Under the pieces are notes generated by a model, which saw only the letters and a list, made by a program, of their open reading frames with translations, was not told where the DNA came from and did no database searches. 64,000 nt of DNA from Corylus avellana (Eukaryota > Streptophyta > Magnoliopsida > Fagales > Betulaceae): NCBI RefSeq assembly GCF_901000735.1, contig NC_081544.1, positions 9,983,608 through 10,047,607 of the forward strand, in the 5' to 3' direction. The position numbers and the translations under genes are program-made. Positions 46,187-57,119 of the stretch are shown piece after piece (positions within the stretch are counted from its first letter, which is position 1; each line of letters opens with the position of its first letter).

Positions 46187-49100
46187 AGGTATTTATCTTT
46201 TTCCTTATCAGTTATTTTCCCACCATTTGTTTCTTGTTTATATTCTACTATTTATAGAGAGTTTTAGCTGCAAATTGTTTCCAAAATTCGTCAAAATTAA
46301 TTAAGATTGTAGAACTTAGTATCCAGAAAATGTTTTGTATGAATTTTCCTAATAAGAATCACTCTCACAAATTTGTGGGCATAATACATGAATAAGATGA
46401 GAGCACAAATTTAGAATAAGTTCGGATTGATGTACTTTGTTGAGTTTGTGGGTGTATTTTTGAACAGTTGAAGAACGAGAGGATGGAAGGAAGTTGTTGG
46501 AGGAGATAGACTTCTAAGTTCTACCCGTTAAATTAGTACTTATTCCAAAATTTTGAGGCTTAATACGTGAAATATTTAATTGGAATTGGTGAACGGCGAA
46601 AACAGGATTTAAACTCATGACATCTGCTTTGATACCATGTTAAATTACTGCTTACTTTGAAAATTTAAGCTAATAGGAATGGATGAATTTATTCATTTAA
46701 TTTATATTATAGTACTAACCCACTTGTTGTGATCCTTATCTCACCATCTACTGATCTATAATTAGAGATGAGGTTGAGAGGGGGAAAAGTTCTTCAATAT
46801 TAGGCCCACATGATATAAACACCATAGTAATTAAGGTAGTCTTCTTAAAGCTCAGTGAACATTGGATGAGGACTAAACACCATAGTGTTGATGATTACCA
46901 GATGCTCCACTACTCAAGTATTATCACAAACTTGGTTTTGTTAAATGGTAGAATTGAGAGACCCGCTACACATTCTCCCTTGGTTCTTCTCCTATCTTCT
47001 CAATTTTCAAAATCACCATTAGATTTGTGGGGTTTATGTGAGTCCCACACATGAGCCCATATATCCAGTGGTTGAAAATGGGGTGAATAGAAGGAAGACT
47101 AGAGGATGAAAGCAAACATTTTCTTAAGAGTTCATAAAAAAAATAAAAAAATAAAAAAATAAAAAAAAACAAAAACTCAATGATAATTATGACAGTCTAA
47201 ACAAAAAAGAAATAAATACAACATCATGCATCGGACCAAGAAACAACTTAAACTTTCCCTTTTTAGTACTATTAGATTTATAAAATACACTAGTACTTTT
47301 CTAACTTGAAATTTTGAGTGTACATTGTTCATCTTTCCAAATTAATTTTTCTTTAACAGGAGTCACCGGACTACTTACGGGAGTTGATAAGGAAAACACG
47401 AACCTTAACAGACAAACCATTTGGTGTTGGTGTTGTTCTTACATTTCCACATAAGGAAAACATAAAGGCTATTCTGGATGAGAAGGTAGCTGTCTTGCAA
47501 ATATCATGGGGTGAATGTTCCCAGGAGCTTCTACTTGAGGCTCGTCGTGCTGGGGTCAAGGTTGTACCCCAAGTAAGTGTTTTCTACCTATTTTTGTCTC
47601 GGGAGAAAATAATAAAACAAACGAGTAATGCTATAAACTATATTTTTATCTCACAACTATTTCTATTATAGGTTGGAAGTTTCGAAGAAGCAAAAAGGGC
47701 AGTTGATGCGGGTGTAGATGCAATTATTGTCCAAGGACTTGAAGCAGGAGGGCATGTAATTGGTCAGGTATATTATGCTTGTTGCTGCTATTGGAAGTAT
47801 AGTTACATTCTTGTGCAATTATACATTTATCATGAGCTTGTTGTTTGGGAAGAAAATCTTGTACAATTTATAGGGTATTATATTAATTATATACAATTCC
47901 TTAAATCCAAATAGTTGATCAAAGATGTGATTCATTGATGAAATTATAATGCTGGCTAAATTGAATGATTAAGTAAAAGTTGACCCCTTGTGTTGTTCAA
48001 TTATTTTTAGGAGGGTTTGATAGCATTATTGCCAAGGGTGGTTAATCTTGTTGGGGATCAAGACATTCCCGTTATCGCTGCCGGGGGTATTGTGGACGAA
48101 CGTGGTTATGTTGCTGCGCTCGCCCTCGGTGCTCAAGGCGTCTACCTCGGCACAAGGTTTGGAATATTTCAATTTACATTAACCAAATTTAAACAACTCA
48201 TTTGAGCTATCGCGCCGCGCGCTGTGAGGGAATTGTTAAATCATCGTTTATTTCAAAAACTTATTTTGAAAAGAGAAATGCTATATATACTTTCAATTGC
48301 ACAATCTTAAACGCCCAGCTTTCTGACGTAATAATGAAAATCAGCATTAATTTTAAAATTTAATGACAATCCATCCAAAATTCAAGGATAATTTTTATGA
48401 GCATGTTATAAAGTATACACTTGAAAGTGCATATAACATTTATCTTCTGGGAATGATGATGTTAATTTGCAGCGTGGGCGTGATGGAATGTCACCTTCAA
48501 TGTTTGTACAAAGAAAATGGCACATGGTGTCCAATACTTGGACGGTTCTTCTGTGAGTTTGCTTCAGAGTTAGCAGGATTATGATGATTGAATTAGCATT
48601 GTTTTGCAGGTTTGTTGCAACTAGTGAAAGCTATGCTCACCCTACATACAAGAGGAAGTTGATTGAAGCCGACCAAACTGAATATACCAACGTTTTTGGT
48701 CGGGCAAGGTGGCCCGGGGACCTCAACGTGTCCTGCAAACACCTTTCTTCAATCAATGGAAATTCCTTCCTCTTCATGAGAATGAAGCCAACCAGCCTGT
48801 TATAGGTCGTTCAACAATACATGGCGTGGTGAGAATCTAACAATTTTTTTCTTTTTTTTTTTGGCTCCTTTTCAAGGATTGATTCAATACAGACCATTTC
48901 ACTTTTGTCGGTTCCACTCATCTCTCACTATTCGATGACTTAATACTATGCTCATATTTACACTGTACCGAGACATTTTTCCTAACCTATTGGTCATCAT
49001 CTTTGTGACTCGATGGCAAAGCCACGACCCATTTGAACCATTACTCGACGAACTGATATATTAAGATTGTACATAAATGATGTAAAACACTTAGAATCGT

Positions 49101-49347
49101 AACATATGCGAATATATCAGTTGTGCTTATATAGGGTGGTTTTTTTTTTTTTTATCAGGAAAAAGAAATTTGGCAGTTTGCGGGTACTGTTCCAAATTTG
49201 ACGACCACAGGTGACATTAAAAGCATGGCGCTGTATGCTGGCGAAGGTGTAGGGCTTATTGAGGAAATTTTACCTGCCGGTGAGGTGGTCCGAGGACCGG
49301 TTGAAGGGGCTCAACATCTGATCCACAGCAAATTTAGTGGCGTATAA
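46187..49347 (+). pseudogene. NMO-B: nitronate monooxygenase copy lacking exon 1 and frameshifted in exon 5
   Basis: The copy starts at the intron-1 donor of NMO (GGTATTTATC). Exons 2-6 are at 47360-47572, 47672-47767, 48011-48156, 48610-48828 and 49159-49347, with the same splice sites as NMO-A and near-identical sequence. Exon 1, with the N-terminal FMN-domain motif, is absent; gypsy gag sequence stands in its place. In exon 5 a C is missing at about 48718-48721 (GGGGACC against GGGGCACC in NMO-A). This shifts the frame to DLNVSCKHL and stops about 25 codons later. Exon 6 also has changes such as IESM to IKSM. It is not expected to make a working enzyme. It faces UGT-B as NMO-A faces UGT-A. 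Confidence 0.9.
48275..48442. mobile_element. small foldback MITE in NMO-B intron 4
   Basis: This is the same element as in NMO-A intron 4, at the same position and with the same inverted ends. It was carried along by the block duplication. Confidence 0.6.
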
Positions 49348-50969
49348 TTAAGCCAAGGTTGAGCAAGTCCTTGAACCAAATAAATAGCCTCCAAAATGTT
49401 GTTGATAATGGAAATTTGGGTACTGCGGATAATAAAAGACTCAACAGTGTCTCTTGTGTTTGCTTGAGTTATGTTTGCGTGGTTGTTGTCTAGTTGGGAT
49501 TAAGATCTCTTACGGTTTTAAAAAAAGTTAGTAGATTCTCAAATTACAGAATTTATGTTGTTTCTAAACATCAACATGCTTAAAAAATGTCATCGATTAA
49601 AAAGGTAACATCTTACAATTGGGAATTAAATATACTTTCATCAGATCCTTTTACTCTCTATATTATAAAAAATGAAATGCTAGGAATACTAAATTTTTTA
49701 TCAAGAGATGTATACTATTATAAAATGATGTAGGGCTTATTTATTGAAGATGATTAAAACAATTAATAAAGAAAAATGGTACGGGTATTAATAAATAAGT
49801 TCTACATCGTCTAATTAGTGTCCATCTCTTAATAAAAAAATTAATACACGTAGCATTTCTCTATAAAATAGTTTTGAGCCAAATTTTTTTTTTTTTTTTT
49901 TTTTTGAAGTGTCCCTACAATTTTTGTAGAAAGAATAAACTTCCTCTTACGGCCTCGTAACATATTCTTTACTTTTTGAGTTCTTCCAAAAAAAAAAAAA
50001 AAACACTCAAGCAGTCAAGCCTTTATTACCCATGTGGTTTCCATAACTCCCACACACTAAATTGTCAGCTTCACTATATATTATTCGATCTGTTTCGTTT
50101 GCCGACGTATCTAACTTAAATTATTATTACAATCTAAACCATGTGGTGCTCTGTTTAGAAGATCCAATAAGATCCAAGATCTACTATAAAAAAATAAAAG
50201 AAATAAACCCAAGATCCAAGATACATAATTATAATTGAAGTTATATATTGTAATAATAACTTGAATATCAGTATAGCATGTCACCTTATGATTAAGATTG
50301 TAATGACAATTTAAGTTAAATACTATTAGCTTGAAACACCTCTCCCAGATTAGAGGACACTGTTACATTATCTTTCAGGGATAGGATTTCTAAAGTAACC
50401 GGCCAACTCCTTATCAATTTTGATTTATTTCTAGACAAAATTATAAACCCATATATTACTATGCACTTGAGTGCATAAAGAGAATTAAATTGTCTATCGA
50501 GAGAAAAAGTAATTAGCTCAGAGAAAAAGAATTTAATTAATTAATAGTCTTGGCCAATTTCTCTGTATAAAAGCAACTCTTGACTACCATTATCAAAAGC
50601 ATGACTCGAAAGATTCAAATTACCAAATTGCTGTCTACACAGCAATGATAACATAAGAGAATAGAAAATTCGTTTAATCAAATCACACAAATGGAATGAT
50701 TGAATGGAGATAAACTTTATAAATATGTAGAATGACCTATAACAAGGGAAGAGCAGATACGATCGAGCCAATTTCCTTCTGATGTGATTTTTAAAATTAT
50801 CTTAAATTTAATAATAATTTTAATAGTCACATCATGTTTAGAGCAATATTACTTGTTGCTAATTCTTCGTTTGGTTTAAACCGATTTGGATTAGGTGTAA
50901 AAACAGTTCTAAAAGAACTTACAAGACAAATGTTGTAGTTTTTTTGACAGCACCTAATCGAAATTCCGT
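49348..50969. other. convergent spacer between NMO-B and UGT-B
   Basis: Homologous to 37002-38616 and 53223-54876, and closer to the C copy in its indels. It contains the longer version of the foldback at about 49677-49862 and a poly-T tract. No gene is seen; the open frame at 50541-50771 has no domain. Confidence 0.6.
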
Positions 50970-51907
50970 TTAAACATTTCCGGCAAGGAGAACATCGGCA
51001 ATCAACTTGTCCAAGTTCTGGTAAGAAGAACCACCAGGCTTGACAGCCTCTTCGGCTTTTATCTTCCACTCCATTACCTTCCTCTTCATTTCTTTACCTT
51101 TATCACCCTCCATTAACTCCCTCACAAGCTTCTCAACTTCATTTCTCTTAACATCATTATCTATCTCCATCCCAATGCCCCATTCGGTGCAAGAATACCG
51201 GCAGTTTGTCTGTTGCTCGGCAAAGAAAGGCCATGAGATCACCGGCACTCCACCACAGACGGTATCGAGCGTTGAATTCCACCCGCTATGTGTCAAAAAG
51301 CCTCCGATCGAGGGGTGCTTGAGGATTTCTTCTTGAGGACACCAACTTGCTAACATGCCTCTATCTTTCGTTTCTGTAAGAAACTCAGGAGGAAGAATGG
51401 CTGAATCGCCTACAACAAGATCAGGCCTTATAATCCACAAGAAGGGTTTCTCACTATTGGCGAGTCCCCATGCAAACTCAATGAGTTGTTGGGGTGTCAT
51501 TACAGTGATGCTGCCAAAATTCACGTACACTATGGAGTTGGGTTCTTTTGAATTTAGCCACTCCACCGATCCCGGGGGTTCTTTCCATAGATTGGAGCCT
51601 ATTGATTTCAGCCGTTCATCTTTGATCTGATCAGCAAGCAACAGAAGTGGACCGACGGTGTAGATGCGAGGAAGTTGCAAGGTGGAGAGAGCATCCAAAA
51701 CGTCTTGCTCAAATGGGTCAAACGTGTTCAAAATGACGGCTGAAGCTCTTGAAGATCTCTCCGTTTCACGTATGAAGAAGTTGAGCATGATGTCGTTCTC
51801 ATCCGTTGTTCTAATGAAACTTGGAAAATCCTTCAGACGGATGTGTTTCATCCCGGGAACCCAATCGATTGCAGTTTCTAAATACCCGTTTGTTAGATAG
51901 CTTGCAT
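50970..51907 (-). CDS. UGT85A: UGT-B: UGT85A-family glycosyltransferase, exon 2 only (exon 1 lost in an assembly gap)
   Basis: Exon 2 is open from its acceptor (51907) to the stop (50970). It encodes the C-terminal sugar-donor domain with an intact PSPG box ([20 protein letters not shown] ... ending in Gln). It differs from UGT-A at a few residues (for example LLLADQ for LLLAHQ, KEPPGS for KETPGS, AILPPEF for AVLPLEF, KRNEVEK for KRDDVEK). About 590 bp of intron 1 follow before a 100-N gap, and no exon 1 is seen between here and block C. Whether the gene is complete in the real genome cannot be told. The 5' part of this exon and the intron match UGT-A, while the 3' part matches UGT-C. Confidence 0.85.
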
Positions 51908-52499
51908 CTGCAATGAATGAGTTACACATCAGTTTAATAAGTTTTTCTTAGTAAAAGAATTGGTACCTTGATAATTTATTTATTCAGATGTAAGTAAAAG
52001 TTAAAGCGTTTTGAAAATCTTTCAATTTTATGCTCGGTTAAATTTATTTATTTATTTATTTTTATCAATTTCTTAGTAGAAAAATATGAAATTTAATTAC
52101 ACCAATTAAACATTTGAAATAAAAAAAAATAAAATAAATAAAAAGTCCAAAAAGTCAATAAAATGGTGGTGATCCTATCACGTACCCGACCATCCCGTTT
52201 GGGAAATTTTGTGGGTGGTGGTACAACCACTCGCCATCACCAGCTTACCTCAAGAGAATTGATAAATCACAAAATTTTGTGGGAGATGAGTAATCCATAA
52301 AGCATGAGGCCTAAAGAGATTTGGGGCGGATAAAGGTGAGAGATCAGATCTAGCAGCGATTGGACCACCTCTTTGTAGACTTTTTAATTTTTGAAACTAA
52401 CAACTTTTATTAAAAAAATTAAAAGTCAATGACTCTAATTTAAGGGTAAAAATAAACCATTAAAAAAGTATATAAAAGGACGAGTCATTAAAAAAGAAA

Positions 52500-52599
52500 N
52501 NNNNNNNNNNNNNNNNNNNNNNNNNNNNNNNNNNNNNNNNNNNNNNNNNNNNNNNNNNNNNNNNNNNNNNNNNNNNNNNNNNNNNNNNNNNNNNNNNNN
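52500..52599. other. scaffold gap of exactly 100 N
   Basis: One hundred N is the conventional placeholder for a gap of unknown size. UGT-B intron 1 lies to the left and the interior of NMO-C exon 5 to the right. The missing part should hold UGT-B exon 1 with its promoter and NMO-C exons 1-4 and most of 5, if block C is a real separate copy. Confidence 0.95.
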
Positions 52600-53222
52600 A
52601 CCTCAACGTGTCCTGCAAACACCTTTCTTCAATCAATGGAAATCCCTTCCTCTTCATGAGAATGAAGCCAACCAGCCTGTTATAGGTCGTTCAACAATAC
52701 ATGGCGTGGTGAGAATCTAACAATTTTTTTTTTTTGGCTCCTTTTCATGGATTGATTCAATACAGACCATTTCACTTTTGTCGGTTCCACTCATCTCTTA
52801 CTATTCGATGACTTAATACTATGCTCATATTGACACTGTACTGAGACATTTTTCCTAACCTATTGGTCATCATCTTTGTGACTCGATGGCGAAGCCACGA
52901 CCCATTTGAACTTTTACTCGACGAACTGATATATTAAGATTGTACATAAATGATGTAAAACACTTAGAATCGTAACATATGCGAATATATCAGTTGTGCT
53001 TATATAGGGTGTTTTTTTTTTTTTTTTTTATCAGGAAAAGAAATTTGGCAGTTTGCGGGTACTGTTCCAAATTTGACGACCACAGGTGACATTGAAAGCA
53101 TGGCGCTGTATGCTGGCGAAGGTGTAGGGCTTATTGAGGAAATTTTACCTGCCGGTGAGGTGGTCCGAGGACTGGTTGAAGGGGCTCAACATCTGATCCA
53201 CAGCAAATTTAGTGGCGTATAG
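52600..53222 (+). pseudogene. NMO-C: 3' part of a third nitronate monooxygenase copy (exons 5-6), frameshifted
   Basis: The visible part of exon 5 (to 52708) starts ACCTCAACGTGTCC, the NMO-B type rather than the NMO-A type. Exon 6 is 53035-53222, 188 bp instead of 189: one A is missing in the A-run after the acceptor (GGAAAAGAAATTT against GGAAAAAGAAATT). This puts the downstream TTTGDIESM region out of frame. The stop is TAG where A and B have TAA. It is probably a pseudogene unless the missing base is a sequencing error. Confidence 0.82.
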
Positions 53223-54876
53223 TTAAGCCAAGGTTGAGCAAGTCCTTGAACCAAATAAATAGCCTCCAAAATGTTGTTGATAATGGAAATTTGGGTACTG
53301 CGGATAATAAAAGACTCAACAGTGTCTCTTGTGTTTGCTTGAGTTATGTTTGCGTGGTTGTTGTCTAGTTGGGATTAAGATCTCTTACGGTTTTAAAAAA
53401 AGTTGTAGATTCTCAAATTACAGAATTTATGTTGTTTCTAAACATCAACATGCTTAAAAAATGTCATCGATTAAAAAGGTAACATCTTACAATTGGGAAT
53501 TGAATATACTTTCATCAGATCCTTTTACTCTCTATATTATAAAAAATGAAACGCTAGGAATACTAAATTTTTTATCAAGAGATGTATACTATTATAAAAT
53601 GATGTAGAGCTTATTTATTGAAGATGATTAAAACAATTAAGAAAGAAAAATGGTACGGGTATTAATAAATAAGTTCTACATCGTCTAATTAGTGTCCATC
53701 TCTTAATAAAAAAATTAATACGCTTAGCATTTCTCTATAAAAAAGTTTTGAGCCAATTTTTTTTTTATTTTTTTGAAGAAGTGTCCCTACAATTTTTGTA
53801 GAAAGAATAAACTTCCTCTTACGGCCTCGTAACATATTCTTTACTTTTTGAGTTCTTCCAAATAAAAATAAAAAAATAAAAAAATAAAAACACTCAAGCA
53901 GTCAAGCCTTTATTACCCATGTGGTTTCCATAACTCCCACACAATAAATTGTCAGCTTCGCTATATATTATTCTGTATCGTTTGCCGACGTATCTAACTT
54001 AAATTATTATTACAATCTAAACCATGTGGTGCTCTGTTTAGAAGATCCAATAAGATCCAAGATCTACTATAAAAATAAAAAATAAAAAATAAAGAAATAA
54101 ACCCAAGATCCAAGATACATTATTATAATTGAAGTTATATATTGTAATAATAACTTGAATATCAGTATAGCATGTCACCTAATGATTAAGATTGTAATGA
54201 CAATTTAAGTTAAATACTATTAGCTTGAAACACCTCTCCCAGATTAGAGGACACTGTTACATTATCTTTCAGAGATAGGATTTCTAAAGTAACTGGCCAA
54301 CTCCTTATCAATTTTGATTTATTTCTAGACAAAATTATAAATCCATATATTACTATGCACTTGAGTGCATAAAGAGAATTAAATTGTCTATCGAGAGAAA
54401 AAGTAATTAGCTCAGAGAAAAAGAATTTAATTAATTAATAGTCTTGGCCAATTTCTCTGTATAAAAGCAACTCTTGACTACCTTTATCAAAAGCATGACT
54501 CGAAAGATTCAAATTACCAAATTGCTGTCTACACAGCAATGATAACATAAGAGAATAGAAAATTCGTTTAATCAAATCACACAAATGGAATGATTGAATG
54601 GAGATAAACTTTTATAAATATGTAGAATGACATATAACAAGGGAAGAGCAGATACGATCGAGCCAATTTCTTTCTGATGTGATTTTTGAAATTATCTTAA
54701 ATTTAATAATAATTTTAATAGTCACATCATGTTTAAAGCAATATTACTTGCTGCTAATTCTTTGTTTGGTTTAAACCGATTTGGATTAGGTGTAAAAACA
54801 AAAACAAAAAACAGTTCTAAAAGAACTTACAAGACAAATGTTGTAGTTTTTTGACAGCACCTAATCCAAATTCCGT
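53223..54876. other. convergent spacer between NMO-C and UGT-C
   Basis: Homologous to the spacers of blocks A and B, with the longer foldback form and an AAAATA-rich tract at about 53863-53890. No gene is seen. Confidence 0.6.
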
Positions 54877-56992
54877 TTAAACATTTCCGGCAAGGAGAAC
54901 ATCAGCAATCAACTTGTCCAAGTTCTGGTAAGAAGAACCACCAGGCTTGACAGCCTCTTCGGCTTTTATCTTCCACTCCATTACCTTCCTCTTCATTTCT
55001 TTACCTTTATCACCCTCCATTAACTCCCTCACAAGCTTCTCAACTTCATCTCTCTTAACATCATTATCTATCTCCANNNNNNNNNNNNNNNNNNNNNNNN
55101 NNNNNNNNNNNNNNNNNNNNNNNNNNNNNNNNNNNNNNNNNNNNNNNNNNNNNNNNNNNNNNNNNNNNNNNNNNNNNNNNNNNNNNNNNNNNNNNNNNNN
55201 NNNNNNNNNNNNNNNNNNNNNNNNNNNNNNNNNNNNNNNNNNNNNNNNNNNNNNNNNNNNNNNNNNNNNNNNNNNNNNNNNNNNNNNNNNNNNNNNNNNN
55301 NNNNNNNNNNNNNNNNNNNNNNNNNNNNNNNNNNNTCCACAAGAAGGGTTTCTCACTATTGGCGAGGCCCCATGCAAACTCAATGAGTTGTTGGGGTGTC
55401 ATTACAGTGATGCTGCCAAAATTCACGTACACTATGGAGTTGGGTTCTTTTGAATTTAGCCACTCCACCGATCCCGGGGGTTCTTTCCATAGATTGGAGC
55501 CTATTGATTTCAGCCGTTCATCTTTGATCTGATCAGCAAGCAACAGAAGTGGACCGACGGTGTAGATGCGAGGAAGTTGCAAGGTGGAGAGAGCATCCAA
55601 AACGTCTTGCTCAAATGGGTCAAACGTGTTCAAAATGACGGCTGAAGCTCTTGAAGATCTTTCTGTTTCACGGATGAGGAAGTTGAGCATGATGTCGTTC
55701 TCATCCGTAGTTCTAATGAAACTTGGAAAATCCATCAGACGGATGTGTTTCGTCCCAGGAACCCAATCAATTGCGGTTTCTAAATACCCGTTTGTTAGAT
55801 AGCTTACATCTGCAATGAATGAATTACACATCAATTTAGTAAGTCATTTTTAGTAAAAAATTTGGTACTCCAGTCATTTCTTTATCCTGATTTAAATGAA
55901 AGTTATGACATTTTGAAAATCTTTCAATTTTATGCTCGGTAAAATTTATTTATTTATTTATTTTTATCAATTTCTTAATAGAAAATATATGAAATTTTAA
56001 TTACACCCATTAAACATTTGAAATAAATTGAAAAAAAAAAAAAAAAACGAAGGCAAAAAAATACAAAATGTCAATGAGATGGTGGGGTGATCCTATCACT
56101 CTCTTGCCTGAAAAGGGTTACTCTACCATCCCGTTTGTGAAATTTTGTGGGTGGTAGTACAACCACTTGCCACCACCAGCTTACCTCAAGAGAGTTGATA
56201 AATCACAGAATTTTGTGGAACATGAGTAATCCATAATGCACGGGCGGATAAAGGTGAGAGGGTAGATCTAGGAGCGGTTGGACCACCTCTTTGTAGACTT
56301 TTTAATTTTTGAAAGCTCTACTTTTATTAAAAAAATTAAAAGCCAATGAGTCTAATTTAATGGTAAAAATAAACCATTAAAAAGTATATGAAAATGATGT
56401 GTCATTAAAAAAAAAAAAAAAAAAAACATGTATTTTTTACTTGCAAATTAGTGTTAAAAGTTTTAGAATATAGACCTTTGAGTGGTGTTAAACGTCGTTC
56501 AACAAGATGGCGATAATGCATATAGCACAAGACGCCGCAGGAGCTTGGTGTCCAGAAAAGTACGTTTGGAATTCCAAATTCTTCAGCAGCTTCAAGAGTG
56601 AACGACATGCACCCATCAGAGACAATACATGTCACCGGCGGTTCGTTGGAAGAGGAAGTGTCGTTGAGTTTGGAGAGAAGGTTGCAAAGTGGGGCGAGGC
56701 AATTCTTTGAGGTGGAATCGCAAAGGCTAGGGACATCTTGGCTGACATCGGCGTCCGAAGGTGGGAGGCCGTCGGGGATGGTTTTGAAGCGGAAGTCCGG
56801 CAGGCCGTCGAGGGAGTCGGGGCCTCTTGACCTGAGTAAGCGCATGTGGTTATAATGGGTGTTCACAAAAGTTACGTAAAAGCCTTTGTGGTGGAGGAGT
56901 TTGGCTAGCTTGATCATTGGGTTTATGTGACCCTGAAGTGGGTATGGAACACATACAACATGAGGTTTAATCCTCTCCGAAGTGGAATCCAT
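54877..56992 (-). CDS. UGT85A: UGT-C: UGT85A-family glycosyltransferase, 2 exons, exon 2 interrupted by an N gap
   Basis: Exon 1 is 56992-56476 (517 bp, the same length as in UGT-A), starting [20 protein letters not shown] with the catalytic His in QGHINPM and VSDG for the Asp. Exon 2 runs from the acceptor at 55809 to the stop at 54877, with Ns at 55077-55335 covering the PSPG box. The gap is 259 N, while UGT-A has 264 bases there, so the gap size is an estimate and the apparent frame break is not evidence of inactivation. Visible exon 2 differs from UGT-A at residues such as SYLTNG preceded by DV, PGTKHIRLMDF for [11 protein letters not shown], and NFLIRE for NFFIRE. It is probably a functional paralogue whose donor-site region must be read from better sequence. 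Confidence 0.85.
55077..55335. other. N gap inside UGT-C exon 2
   Basis: A run of 259 N replaces the part of exon 2 that encodes the PSPG sugar-donor box. Flanking sequence matches UGT-A at both edges, where 264 bases lie between the same points. Confidence 0.95.
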
Positions 56993-57076
56993 CTCTCTAG
57001 ATCTGTCTCTCTGTCTCCCACGGTCACACAAACAGCCAAACAGGGACTTTTTTAGAGAAAGCTTGGTTTTTGCAAG

Positions 57077-57085
57077 CCTTTTATA
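57077..57085 (-). promoter_or_regulatory. TATA box of UGT-C
   Basis: Read on the minus strand this is GCTATAAAAGG, about 85-90 bases upstream of the UGT-C start codon. It is identical to the box of UGT-A. The leader has a small insertion (GCCAAACA) relative to A. Confidence 0.6.
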
Positions 57086-57119
57086 GCCAAACTGTCGAAC
57101 ATAAATAAGCTTTTACATT

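Larger units (their letters stand above)
46187..52499. repeat. segmental duplication block B (NMO-B, spacer, UGT-B)
   Basis: The second copy starts within two bases of the NMO intron-1 donor, right after the gypsy gag fragment, and ends at the 100-N gap. The last about 870 bp (51633-52499) appear identical to 39280-40146 of block A, whereas the spacer and the 3' half of UGT exon 2 are closer to block C. Confidence 0.88.

Noticed and set aside
46083..47572. A gag-NMO fusion protein at the NMO-B junction
   Set aside because: Splicing from the retained donor to exon 2 would enter NMO out of frame and soon reach a stop.
54947..55453. Open frames running through the N gap at 55077-55335, and similar ones at 58031-58750
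   Set aside because: They consist largely of undefined residues across Ns and cannot be claimed as coding.
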